Positions 34,121 to 42,038 of a stretch of 64,000 bases of DNA are shown here, piece by piece. A program made the translations under genes and the position numbers. The first letter of the stretch is position 1, and each line of letters begins with the position of its first letter. The notes under the pieces were generated by a model, which had not been told where the DNA came from, did no database searches, and saw nothing but the letters and a program-made list of their open reading frames with translations. The DNA lies in the NCBI GenBank assembly GCA_050176585.1, contig JBFXHX010000001.1, forward strand, positions 286,513 to 350,512, read 5' to 3'. The stretch is from CAYYWP01 sp050176585. Its GTDB lineage: Bacteria; Desulfobacterota; Binatia; HRBIN30; CADEER01.

Positions 34121-35202
34121 GCGGCAGCTCCGCGGGGTATCGCGCGCATGCTCCGGGAGCCGGCCAGCCGGAGGCATCGGCGCCCCCGGCTCCGAATGCG
34201 CTCGCGGTCATGCATCCGGCCTCGTTTGCGCTCGTCATGGCCACCGGCATCGTCTCCATCGCCGGCCACTTGCTCGGGCATTCACACCTGGCCGCGTTCT
34301 TGTTTTGGACCAATCTCGCTTTCTACCCGACGTTGTGGGCTCTCACCGCCATACGCCTCATTCGGTTCCCCCGTTGCGTGATGGCGGATGTCTCGCACCA
34401 CGGCCGTTCCGTCGGATTCTTCACCATGGTGGCCGCGACCTGCGTCCTCGGCAGCCAGACGTTGCTGATCGGTGAATCATGGGCGGCGGCAGCCGCGCTC
34501 TGGGTGTTCGGTATTCTGCTGTGGGCCGTGATCACCTACACCGTGTTCACCGCACTCACCGTGAAAGTCCAAAAGCCCCGATTGGCTGAAGGGATCAACG
34601 GCGGCTGGCTGGTCGCCGTGGTGGCGGCCCAATCCGTCTGCGTGCTCGGTGCCCAGCTCGCCCCGGGATGTGGTCCGTACGCGCCACAGGTGCTGTTGTT
34701 TTGCCTCGGGATGTGGCTCGGCGGCGGCATGCTCTACATCTGGATCATCGCGCTGATCTTCTATCGATACACATTCTTCGAGATGAGCCCGTCGGACCTA
34801 GCGCCCCCCTATTGGATCAACATGGGCGCCGTCGCGATCTCGACCTTGAGCGGCGCCACGCTGATCGGCGCCGCACCGTATTCGCCGCTTCTATTGGAGC
34901 TGCTGCCCTTCCTGAAGGGTTTCACGTTGTTGTTCTGGGCCACCGCGACCTGGTGGATTCCGATGCTGGTCATTCTCGGAATATGGCGCCACTTCTACCG
35001 CCGGTTTCCGTTGCGTTACGATGCCCTCTATTGGGGTGCCGTGTTTCCACTCGGTATGTATAGCGTCTGCACGCTTCGCCTGGCACACGCGATCGACGCG
35101 TCCTATCTCCTCGGCATCCCGCGCATTTTCCTGTACGTCGCCCTCGCCGCGTGGTCGCTGGCGATGATCGGACTCATCCGGCAGCTCGCCGTGTTTCGGT
35201 GA
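34117..35202 (+). CDS. TehA/TDT family transporter
   Basis: This 361-residue protein belongs to the tellurite-resistance/dicarboxylate (TDT, SLAC1-like) transporter family. About ten hydrophobic helices are visible after a Pro/Ala-rich N-terminus of 28 residues. The family opening HPASFALVMATGIVSIAGHLLG is clear. The ATG overlaps the DUF6755 gene stop (ATGA), so it is translationally coupled to the redox cluster. Relatives move anions such as nitrate, chloride or dicarboxylates. Here it may import or export the substrate or product of the molybdoenzyme. The direction and ion are not determined. Confidence 0.88.
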   Translation: MSGSSAGYRAHAPGAGQPEASAPPAPNALAVMHPASFALVMATGIVSIAGHLLGHSHLAAFLFWTNLAFYPTLWALTAIRLIRFPRCVMADVSHHGRSVGFFTMVAATCVLGSQTLLIGESWAAAAALWVFGILLWAVITYTVFTALTVKVQKPRLAEGINGGWLVAVVAAQSVCVLGAQLAPGCGPYAPQVLLFCLGMWLGGGMLYIWIIALIFYRYTFFEMSPSDLAPPYWINMGAVAISTLSGATLIGAAPYSPLLLELLPFLKGFTLLFWATATWWIPMLVILGIWRHFYRRFPLRYDALYWGAVFPLGMYSVCTLRLAHAIDASYLLGIPRIFLYVALAAWSLAMIGLIRQLAVFR

Positions 35203-35479
35203 TCGCCGAGAGCGCATCACCGGCGAGAACTCATGACCAGTGAGAGTATCGCGAGCCTGCCCCGCGTCGTATCGAGGTTCATGCGAGTGCGCGGTCCGAC
35301 GATCGACCGCTGCTAATCTATTGCTCACGGGGCCTCTCTTCTGCGGCCTGCACCGCAGTTGCGTGTGGTGTTCAGAAGGGTAGGGCTCCAAGTCGTCATT
35401 CCCTAGCGCGCGCGTGTTATGCACGGCGCACATGCCGGATGTCGCGTTGAGATCAAACGCGCGTGGGTACCGGGTTGAC
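35203..35479. other. Intergenic stretch after the redox cluster
   Basis: I recognise no gene here. The stretch is followed by a decayed copy of the NorR-like gene's 3' end and a dispersed repeat. The first 20 bases contain no clear terminator. Confidence 0.4.
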
Positions 35480-35722
35480 CACGGACCACACGCGCCCGCG
35501 CCGCACGAGGTGCCACATCGGGGTTGGTCACACGGCCGTGCCAGTTGAGATCGAGGCCGCCAGGTGGTGCAGGTGCCTCGGTGCATCCCGAGCGCGCGGG
35601 CTGCCGCCGCCCAGTTGTTCCCGTGATCGGCGAGCGCGCGGCGAATCAGAGCGCGCCGATAGTCGAGTGTTTTGTCTCGCAGGGTTCGGCGATCCGCAGC
35701 CGGGGGCTCGACCTCTCAGCAG
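35480..35722 (-). pseudogene. Remnant of a NorR-like gene 3' end
   Basis: About 240 bp are nearly identical to 45241-45482, the Fis-type HTH end of the NorR-like regulator and about 60 bp beyond its stop. Reading minus strand gives ALADHGNNWAAAARALGMHRG, after which a one-base deletion in the GGTGCAGGTGCC stretch shifts the frame (the intact gene reads NLHHLAARLGLK). The AAA+ and GAF parts are absent. It is a partial duplication. The repeat and the end of the two-component kinase follow. Confidence 0.82.
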
Positions 35723-35740
35723 AACCCCGCCCGGCGTGAA

Positions 35741-35770
35741 AACCGCGAGGACGCCAAGCTTGCGAAGGCG
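35741..35770 (+). repeat. Dispersed GC-rich repeat, copy 4
   Basis: The block aaccgcgaggacgccaagct then tgcgaaggcg is the fourth degenerate copy of the intergenic repeat. It borders the kinase stop codon. The same order, repeat then kinase 3' end, is seen at 15902-16090. Confidence 0.55.
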
Positions 35771-35771
35771 T

Positions 35772-37181
35772 TCATGACTCCGTGTCGTCGCGCCTCCGCG
35801 TGGCATGCGTAACCGCTGGCAAGCGCACGGTGGCCGTGGTGCCGTGGCCCCGGCTCTCGACCGTTATGGTCCCCTGGTGTCGTGACACGATCTCCCAGCA
35901 GATCGCCAAGCCGAGGCCTGCGCCGATCTGATGCTTGCGCGGAGCGGCGAAGCGCTCGAACAGCACCTGGCGCGCGGCGTCGTCCAACCCCGCGCCGTCG
36001 TCATGCACGATCAGGATCACCTCACGGGGCGTGCGGCGGACGTCGAGGCGCACCGGTGTGCCGGCTGCGGTATGCTTAAAGGCGTTGCCGAGCAGGTTCA
36101 GCAGGAGCCGCTTCAGCAGCAGCGGCTCGCCGAGCACCGTGACGTCGGTGTCGATGCGGATGCCGAACTCGCGCCCCTGTTCCTGTGCGACGGCCTCGAA
36201 GAACTCGCCCGCCTCGCGCCCGATCTCACCCATGTCGACGGGACGCGCGTCGGTCGGTGGTCCGGAATCGATGGCACTCAACGTGAGCAGGTCTTCCGCC
36301 AGAGTCACGAGGCGTTCGGTCTGCTCGCTCGCGTCGAGCAAGGCGTTGCGGTCCGCCTGTGCGGAGGCGGAACGCGCGAGCGCGACGTCCAGGTGTGTGC
36401 GCAATGCCGCGAGGGGTGTGCGCAGCTCGTGCGCGGCGTCCGCCGTGAATCGCTGCAACCGCCGGACCGCCCGCTCGAGCCGGGCGAGGAGGCGGTTCAG
36501 CGCTTGGGCCAGGCGATCGACTTCGGCAGTGCCGCGCGTGTCGACGCGGCGCGCGAACGAGTCGGCTTCCACGCGCTCGAGCTCGGCCGTGAGCCCGTCG
36601 ATCTCGCTGACCGCGCTGGTGGTGATCGACCACGCCAGGAGGCCGATTCCGCCCAGCAGTACGAGACCGCCGGCGCCGAGCAGCCAGAGCGCGCGCGTGA
36701 TCGTTTTTGCATAGCGGTTCGCGCGCACGCCGATCGTAATCGTATCTCCCGCCGCAGTGCGGTGGGTGACGACGCGGTACAGCGCACCGCCTTCACGCAC
36801 GAAGCGCGTGCCGGCGTCCGCCTGCGGAGCGATAGTGCGCGGCAGGTGGCCCGATGACGCCAGCACGCGGCCGGCCCGATTCGACATCACGACGAACTTC
36901 CGCCCGCCCAGGTCGCGCTCCGCGCCGAGCTGCGCGACGGCGAGCACCAGCTGCTCCGTCGCGGACGCCGCCGGGACCGCGCGCCCAGAGCGCGCGTCGG
37001 CGTTGCTGGTGCCGATCAAGGCCAATCCGACGGCCTCCTCTTCCAGGGCCGCATCGAGCGGGTTCCACACCGCTTGGTTGAGCAACCAGGCCGTGCCGGC
37101 ACAGCTGACCGCGATGAGGAGCGCGGCGACGGCTGCGAAGCTGCCGGTGAGGCGAGCGCGCAGGCTGCGAAATCGCCTCAC
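35772..37181 (-). CDS. Sensor histidine kinase (QseC/PmrB-like)
   Basis: This 469-residue kinase has TM1 (about 13-34), a periplasmic sensor of about 125 residues, TM2 (about 163-188) and a HAMP linker. The HisKA domain carries phospho-acceptor H251 (AAHELRTPL), and the HATPase domain has its N box (LLNLLGNAFKH), DDGAG, and the G2 box GAGLGLAIC. The start codon overlaps the response-regulator stop by four bases, so the two are co-translated. The signal is unknown. The family senses cations, antimicrobial peptides or adrenergic-like signals, but the sensor shows no motif that decides. A decayed copy of its 3' end lies at 15966-16090. Confidence 0.92.
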   Translation of the reverse strand: MRRFRSLRARLTGSFAAVAALLIAVSCAGTAWLLNQAVWNPLDAALEEEAVGLALIGTSNADARSGRAVPAASATEQLVLAVAQLGAERDLGGRKFVVMSNRAGRVLASSGHLPRTIAPQADAGTRFVREGGALYRVVTHRTAAGDTITIGVRANRYAKTITRALWLLGAGGLVLLGGIGLLAWSITTSAVSEIDGLTAELERVEADSFARRVDTRGTAEVDRLAQALNRLLARLERAVRRLQRFTADAAHELRTPLAALRTHLDVALARSASAQADRNALLDASEQTERLVTLAEDLLTLSAIDSGPPTDARPVDMGEIGREAGEFFEAVAQEQGREFGIRIDTDVTVLGEPLLLKRLLLNLLGNAFKHTAAGTPVRLDVRRTPREVILIVHDDGAGLDDAARQVLFERFAAPRKHQIGAGLGLAICWEIVSRHQGTITVESRGHGTTATVRLPAVTHATRRRDDTES

Positions 37182-37855
37182 GCGCGCAGTTCCTCGAGCA
37201 CGAACCCGGCGCCGCGCACCGTCCGAATCGTACAGCGCGCGCCGGCCTGTTCCAGCTTTCGGCGCAGGCGGCTGACGTGGACGTCCACCAGGTTTGAGAG
37301 GCCGTCGTAGCTGTCATCCCAGCAATGATCGAGCAGCATGGTGCGGGTGACGAGCTGGTCGCGATGGCGCAGGAGGTATTCGAACAGCACCACCTCCTTC
37401 ACGGTCAGCTTAATCGGATCACCGCCACTGCGGACCTCCAAGCGGTCCGGATTGAACTCGACGTTGGCGATCCGCAAGACCGGCGCCGCCGCTGCCGTCG
37501 GTCTCCGCAGCAGCGCCCGCACGCGCGCGACGAGCTCCGGAAAGGCGAAGGGCTTCAGCAGGTAATCATCCGCGCCGGCATTCAGCCCCGCGACCCGGTC
37601 GGTGACCGTACCGCGGGCAGTGAGGATCAGCACGGGCAACGGGCTGTCGCGCGCGCGCAGCTCCGCGAGCCAGTCGCCGCCATCGCCATCCGGCAGGCCG
37701 AGGTCGAGGATCACCAGGTCGTAGTTGTTCACGTGCCGCAGGGCGGTGGCCTCGTCCAGCGAGCGCGCATTATCGATGACAAAGCCTGCATCGAGCAGAC
37801 CGTTACGCAGCGCCCTGGCGAGAGCGGGATCGTCTTCGACGAGGAGGAGCCTCAC
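37178..37855 (-). CDS. OmpR-family response regulator
   Basis: This 225-residue protein has a receiver domain with D8-D9, phospho-acceptor D51 and Lys in DYLLKPFAF, followed by a winged-helix DNA-binding domain (LEVRSGGDPIKLT through RTVRGAGFVLEE). It matches QseB/PmrA-type regulators in length. It is the first gene of a two-gene operon with the kinase downstream. Direct TGAAG repeats 80-95 bp upstream of its start are candidates for autoregulation. Confidence 0.94.
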   Translation of the reverse strand: MRLLLVEDDPALARALRNGLLDAGFVIDNARSLDEATALRHVNNYDLVILDLGLPDGDGGDWLAELRARDSPLPVLILTARGTVTDRVAGLNAGADDYLLKPFAFPELVARVRALLRRPTAAAAPVLRIANVEFNPDRLEVRSGGDPIKLTVKEVVLFEYLLRHRDQLVTRTMLLDHCWDDSYDGLSNLVDVHVSRLRRKLEQAGARCTIRTVRGAGFVLEELRA

Positions 37856-37933
37856 CGCACGCGTGCCTCAACCGGCCGTACGCGGGCACCGGGTGGCGGC
37901 CATCCGGGGAACCTTCTCATGAAGCGCTCTTCT

Positions 37934-37949
37934 CTTCATGCTCCCTTCA
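37934..37949 (-). promoter_or_regulatory. Candidate OmpR-type direct repeat (TGAAG-N6-TGAAG)
   Basis: On the minus strand two TGAAG half-sites start 11 bases apart, the usual spacing for OmpR/PhoB-family dimers, in the space between the response-regulator gene (minus) and cmoA (plus). A third TGAAG on the opposite strand lies at 37920-37924. Family members often bind such repeats to control their own operon. The link is inferred from position only. Confidence 0.45.
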
Positions 37950-38045
37950 CGATTCGCGTGCAATCCTCAGCGGGCGCTCGGGGGTGCCGAAAGTGCACAG
38001 GGTTGCCAGCCCGTCAGGCCTGTAGCCATTCCAACGAGAGGACCC

Positions 38046-38798
38046 GTGTCCAACGGCGACGAACACGATCGTTCGAGACAGCGCGACGCGCTCTATGCCG
38101 TGCCGCAGGCGCTGGTCACCGATTTCACCTTTGGCGAGGATACCAGCCGCGTCTTCGACGACATGCTGCACCGGTCGGTGCCGTACTACGACGAGATTCA
38201 GCGAATGCTCAGCGAGCTCGCCGCCGACTTCGCGGTCGATGGAACGAACGTCTACGACCTCGGTTGCTCGACGGGGGCGACGCTGCGGGAGCTCAGCCGC
38301 ATCGATAAAGACGTCCAGCTGGTTGGTGTGGACAGCTCGCCCGACATGCTGGAGCGGGCCCGTGAGCAACTACTCCGCGATGGCTTCGGGAAGCATTTCG
38401 AGCTGCAACAGCAGGACCTGCATCAAGGCCTGGTCATCGACAACGCCTCAGTGGTGGTGATGTGCCTGACGCTGCAGTTCGTGCGTCCGCTGCATCGCGA
38501 GCGGGTCGTGCGCACCATCTACGATGGGCTCACCGCGCAAGGGTGTTTGCTGCTGGTGGAAAAAGTCCTCGAAGACGACTCGCGCATCAACCGCCTCTTC
38601 ATCAAGCACTACCACGAGTTCAAACGCCGGCACGCCTATTCCGAAATGGAGATCGCGCAGAAGCGCGAAGCGCTCGAGAATGTCCTTATTCCGTATCGTT
38701 TGCAGGAGAACCTCGACTTGCTGACCTCGGTCGGCTTTCGCCCGCCGGAAGTATTCTTCAAGTGGTATAACTTCTGCGGAATCGTGGCGGTCCGATGA
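38046..38798 (+). CDS. cmoA: Carboxy-S-adenosyl-L-methionine synthase
   Basis: This protein of about 250 residues matches CmoA, which makes carboxy-SAM from SAM and prephenate for wobble uridine (cmo5U34) modification of tRNA. Supporting stretches are FDDMLHRSVPYYDEI (residues about 34-48), the SAM-binding VYDLGCSTGATLREL, GVDSSPDMLERAREQ, VMCLTLQFVRP and the C-terminal HEFKRRHAYSEMEIAQKREALENVL. I chose GTG at 38046 because it follows GAGAGG and begins near the family N-terminus; a longer reading would start at 37938. The partner gene cmoB is not in this window. The next gene overlaps by four bases. Confidence 0.9.
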   Translation: MSNGDEHDRSRQRDALYAVPQALVTDFTFGEDTSRVFDDMLHRSVPYYDEIQRMLSELAADFAVDGTNVYDLGCSTGATLRELSRIDKDVQLVGVDSSPDMLERAREQLLRDGFGKHFELQQQDLHQGLVIDNASVVVMCLTLQFVRPLHRERVVRTIYDGLTAQGCLLLVEKVLEDDSRINRLFIKHYHEFKRRHAYSEMEIAQKREALENVLIPYRLQENLDLLTSVGFRPPEVFFKWYNFCGIVAVR

Positions 38799-39568
38799 GC
38801 GCGTCGTCGGCCGCCAGTGCGCTCAGCGGAGCGGCGGCGCTCTACGACCGGCTCGGCCGTCTCGTCTTTCGCTATCGCGATTACCTGGCGCCGGTAATGT
38901 TGATCATCGCCGTATTGCTCGCCCGGCCGCACGCGCCGTGGGGCAGCGAGCGATGGGACCTCCGCATGGACGTGCTCGGGTTCGTAGTCGCGGCGCTGGG
39001 TCAGGCGCTGCGCATGACCGTGATCGGCTATGCCTACATCGTCCGCGGCGGGGCCAAAAAGGAAATCGCGGCGCCCCGACTGGTGCGTGAAGGATTTTAC
39101 GCCCACTGCCGCAACCCGATGTACATGGGCAACTTCCTGCTGCTCACCGGGCTGGCGCTCATCTACAGCGCGGCCGTCGTTTACGTCGTGCTGCTGCCGA
39201 TCTGCATTGTCAGCTTGCTGGCGATCGTGAAGGCGGAGGAGCGATTTCTCTCGCAGCGGTTCGGCACGGAGTACGCTGAGTATTGCCGGCGCGTCCCGCG
39301 CTTCGTGCCGCGTCTGCGCGGATTGCGCGCGACGATGGCGAGTATGCGTTTCGACTGGCGCCGCATGTTGCGCAAAGAGTACGGGACCACGCTCGCCTGG
39401 CTCTCGAGCGCGTTCGGCCTGATGGCGTGGGAGCGGATCGTGCGGCTCGGTTGGGCTGCCTCCGTCCCCGATCTCCGGGTGCTCGCGCTGCTCTATGCAC
39501 CGATTCCCGTCGCGTGGGTCATCGTGCGGCTGCTGAAAAAAACGGGGCGGCTCAAATCACCTGGCTGA
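38795..39568 (+). CDS. ICMT/PEMT-like membrane methyltransferase
   Basis: This 257-residue protein has several membrane helices and the isoprenylcysteine/phospholipid methyltransferase signature. That is LVREGFYAHCRNPMYMGNF (about residues 93-111), and then EERFLSQRFGTEYAEYCRRVPRF (about 148-170), which binds SAM at the membrane face. The last 90 residues add another hydrophobic region. The ATG overlaps the cmoA stop (ATGA), so the pair is co-translated. The methyl-accepting substrate is unknown. A lipid is most likely, but use of carboxy-SAM from the adjacent CmoA is a possible reason for the pairing. Confidence 0.83.
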   Translation: MSASSAASALSGAAALYDRLGRLVFRYRDYLAPVMLIIAVLLARPHAPWGSERWDLRMDVLGFVVAALGQALRMTVIGYAYIVRGGAKKEIAAPRLVREGFYAHCRNPMYMGNFLLLTGLALIYSAAVVYVVLLPICIVSLLAIVKAEERFLSQRFGTEYAEYCRRVPRFVPRLRGLRATMASMRFDWRRMLRKEYGTTLAWLSSAFGLMAWERIVRLGWAASVPDLRVLALLYAPIPVAWVIVRLLKKTGRLKSPG

Positions 39569-39606
39569 GTCGCCGCGTGCTGAACTCCTGTCCGTGACAC
39601 TGCTGC

Positions 39607-40959
39607 ATGCCTCACAGTAAGGCGTTTGGGATCCCTCACGTCGCGCTGCTGTTTGCGCTCGCCGTGGCCCAGGGTGGCTGCGCGGTGCCGCAGGGCATCG
39701 GCCGCGTCTCCGATGAGCTGGCCCAGCGCACCGGCTACGAGCTCACCGAGGCTGAGCCTGGCGAGACCGTTCTGCCGCCGGCCGTTTCGCTCGCTCATGG
39801 CCTGAGCCAGGACGACGCGGTCGCGATTGCCCTATGGAACAACGCCGCGCTGCGCGCCACGCTTGCCGATCTCGGGCTTTCGCGCGCCGACCTCATCCAG
39901 GCCGGCATGCTGCCCAACCCGACATTCTCGATGTTCGTCCCCGTCGGCCCCAAACCGCTCGAGACCACCTTCCGCTATCCGCTCGAAGTGCTGTGGCTCC
40001 GGCCGTACCGGGTGGCCGCGGCCAGGGCCGACTACGAGAGTACCGCTGAACACCTGGTGCAAAGCGCCCTCGATCTGATCCGCGACGTGCGCGTAGCGTA
40101 CTCGGATGTCGCGCTCGCGGATGGGCACGTGGCTGTCGCCCAAGAGACCGCCTCGCTGGCCGAGCAGATCGCGGAATTGACCGCGGCGCGGGCCGCCGCC
40201 GGCGATATCAGCGAGCTGGACGCGGACACAGCGCGCGTCGACACGCTGCAAGCGCACGAGCAACTCGCCCGCGCGCGGTACGATGCCGGGATGGCGCGCG
40301 AGCGCCTGCGCAACCTGCTCGGCACCGAAGCAACGCCGCTGCAATCGCTCGCGGATCCCGGCGTGCCGCCGCGCGTCGAAGAAGATGCCGGCAGGCTGGT
40401 GGAAATGGCGCTCGCCGCGCGGCCGGACCTCCACGCCGCCGATCTCGCGCTCGAAGCGGCCGGCGAGCGCAGCGGCCTTGCGCGCGCCGAGGTGTTCGCC
40501 TTCGCCGCCGGCGTGAGCGCCAAAGAAGAGGGAAATCAATTCTTGACCGGTCCGGCCTTCGATCTCACCATCCCGATCCTCAACCAGAATCAGGGGAGTA
40601 TCGCGCGCGCGGACGCCGCGGTGGAGAAGGCGTCGCGCCAGTACGTGAGCGCGCGCGACCGCGTCGTGCTGGAAGTTCGCGAGGCGCACATTCGCCTCCG
40701 GCAAGCGCAGGAGAGCTTCACTACGTGGAATGCGCGCATCCTGCCGCCGCTCACCGATACCGTGCGGCGCGCCGAGCGGGCGTACGCGGCCGGCGATGTC
40801 TCGTTCCTCTTCGTGCTCGACGCCGCGCGCAAGCTGAGCGCGGCGCGCGTCAAGGAGGTCGACGCCGCCGCCGAGCTACGCCGCGCCGCGGCCGAGCTAG
40901 AGCGCAGCATCGGCGGCCGCTTGCCGATTCGCGGTGATATCCCCGAACGCGCAGTCTAA
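39607..40959 (+). CDS. TolC-family outer membrane efflux lipoprotein
   Basis: This 450-residue protein has a signal peptide with a lipobox (AQGGC, Cys25) and the two OEP repeats of TolC-like outer-membrane factors. These are long helices rich in Ala/Glu/Arg such as LVQSALDLIRDVRVAYSDVAL and, in the second repeat, YVSARDRVVLEVREAHIRL. A SFLFVLDAARKLSAAR stretch near the end is typical of CusC/CzcC proteins. It is the exit duct of the RND pump encoded next. The adaptor gene overlaps it by one base (TAATG). Confidence 0.9.
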   Translation: MPHSKAFGIPHVALLFALAVAQGGCAVPQGIGRVSDELAQRTGYELTEAEPGETVLPPAVSLAHGLSQDDAVAIALWNNAALRATLADLGLSRADLIQAGMLPNPTFSMFVPVGPKPLETTFRYPLEVLWLRPYRVAAARADYESTAEHLVQSALDLIRDVRVAYSDVALADGHVAVAQETASLAEQIAELTAARAAAGDISELDADTARVDTLQAHEQLARARYDAGMARERLRNLLGTEATPLQSLADPGVPPRVEEDAGRLVEMALAARPDLHAADLALEAAGERSGLARAEVFAFAAGVSAKEEGNQFLTGPAFDLTIPILNQNQGSIARADAAVEKASRQYVSARDRVVLEVREAHIRLRQAQESFTTWNARILPPLTDTVRRAERAYAAGDVSFLFVLDAARKLSAARVKEVDAAAELRRAAAELERSIGGRLPIRGDIPERAV

Positions 40960-42038
40960 TGGATCGGCGTGACGTCTGGGTGTTCGCGCGATGGCCGCTC
41001 GCGTTACTCCTGCTGGCCGATGTCGCGATCGGGGAGCCCGAACCGACGGCGGGTCGCGGCGATGCACCCGCGGCGGTCGAACGGCCCGTGCAAGAAACGG
41101 ATCTCGCCAACGTGCGGCTCACGTCCAAGGCGGAACAGCGCCTCGGCATCGCTACCGGGGTGATCGATCGGCGGCCACTCCGGCGCGTGCGCATGTTCGG
41201 CGGCGAAGTCGTCGCCCCGCCGGTGGCCGATGATCACGGCGGTCGGTGGGTAGGCGACGCCGGCCAGAGCGGGCAGACGATCTTCTCGATAGTCCCCGCG
41301 CTCGCCCCGACCGAGTTGATACGGGTCGCCGAAGCGCAGATCGATGCGGATGGCCAGGTGGAGCGGGCGAAGGTCGAGCTCGAAGCGACCCGAGTTGCGC
41401 TCCAGCGCGCGGCGCGGCTGTTGCGCGAACGCGCGGGCCCGGCGCGCGCGGTCGATGAAGCGCGGACGCAGGTCGGCATCGCCGAGGCGGCGTTGCACAC
41501 CGCGCAGGCGCGGCGCGCGTTGCTCGCACCGCGAGTCCTCGCGCTGGTCAGCCCATCCAAGATCTGGATCCGCGTGCCGGTGTACGTTGGCGATCTGGCC
41601 GCCCTGCGCGTGAACCAGGAGGCGCAAGTCGGCGGGCTGACCGATACCGCCGGTACGCAGAGTCGCGCGGCGACACCGGTGGTCGGTCCGCCATCGGCGA
41701 ACCCGGCCGCCGCCACGGTGGACGTGTTCTACGCACTGGCGAACGAGGATGGCGCCTTCCGGCTCGGGGAGAAAGTCGGCGTGAGCATCCCACTCCAGCA
41801 AGAGCAGGATGCCGTGGTCGTGCCGTGGTCGGCCGTGGTGCACGACATCTATGGCGGTACCTGGGTATATGAAGCCGTTAGCCCGCACGGCTTCGCGCGC
41901 CGGCGTGTGCAGGTCGCCTTCGTGGCTGGCGACGAGGCCGCGCTGGACTCCGGCCCGCCCCCGGGGACGCGCGTGGTCGTTCGCGGCGCTGCGCAGCTAT
42001 TCGGCATCGAGCTCGGCTTCGGCACCGGCGGCAAGTGA
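40959..42038 (+). CDS. RND efflux periplasmic adaptor (CzcB/CusB-like)
   Basis: This 359-residue protein has an N-terminal signal (about residues 8-25), a first beta region (LRRVRMFGGEVVAPP), a short helical hairpin (about 125-185, AEAQIDADGQVERAKVELEATRVALQRAA) and a C-terminal beta-barrel/MP domain ending GTRVVVRGAAQLFGIEL. It joins the inner-membrane pump to the outer-membrane factor. The lipoyl domain looks short, as in heavy-metal efflux adaptors. The gene overlaps both neighbours, by one base with the TolC-like gene and four bases with the pump gene. Confidence 0.87.
   Translation: MDRRDVWVFARWPLALLLLADVAIGEPEPTAGRGDAPAAVERPVQETDLANVRLTSKAEQRLGIATGVIDRRPLRRVRMFGGEVVAPPVADDHGGRWVGDAGQSGQTIFSIVPALAPTELIRVAEAQIDADGQVERAKVELEATRVALQRAARLLRERAGPARAVDEARTQVGIAEAALHTAQARRALLAPRVLALVSPSKIWIRVPVYVGDLAALRVNQEAQVGGLTDTAGTQSRAATPVVGPPSANPAAATVDVFYALANEDGAFRLGEKVGVSIPLQQEQDAVVVPWSAVVHDIYGGTWVYEAVSPHGFARRRVQVAFVAGDEAALDSGPPPGTRVVVRGAAQLFGIELGFGTGGK

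Noticed and set aside
35203..35771. Insertion sequence or integron-like element joining two gene tails
   Set aside because: No transposase fragment, terminal inverted repeats or target-site duplication could be found; only the duplicated tails and the repeat are visible.
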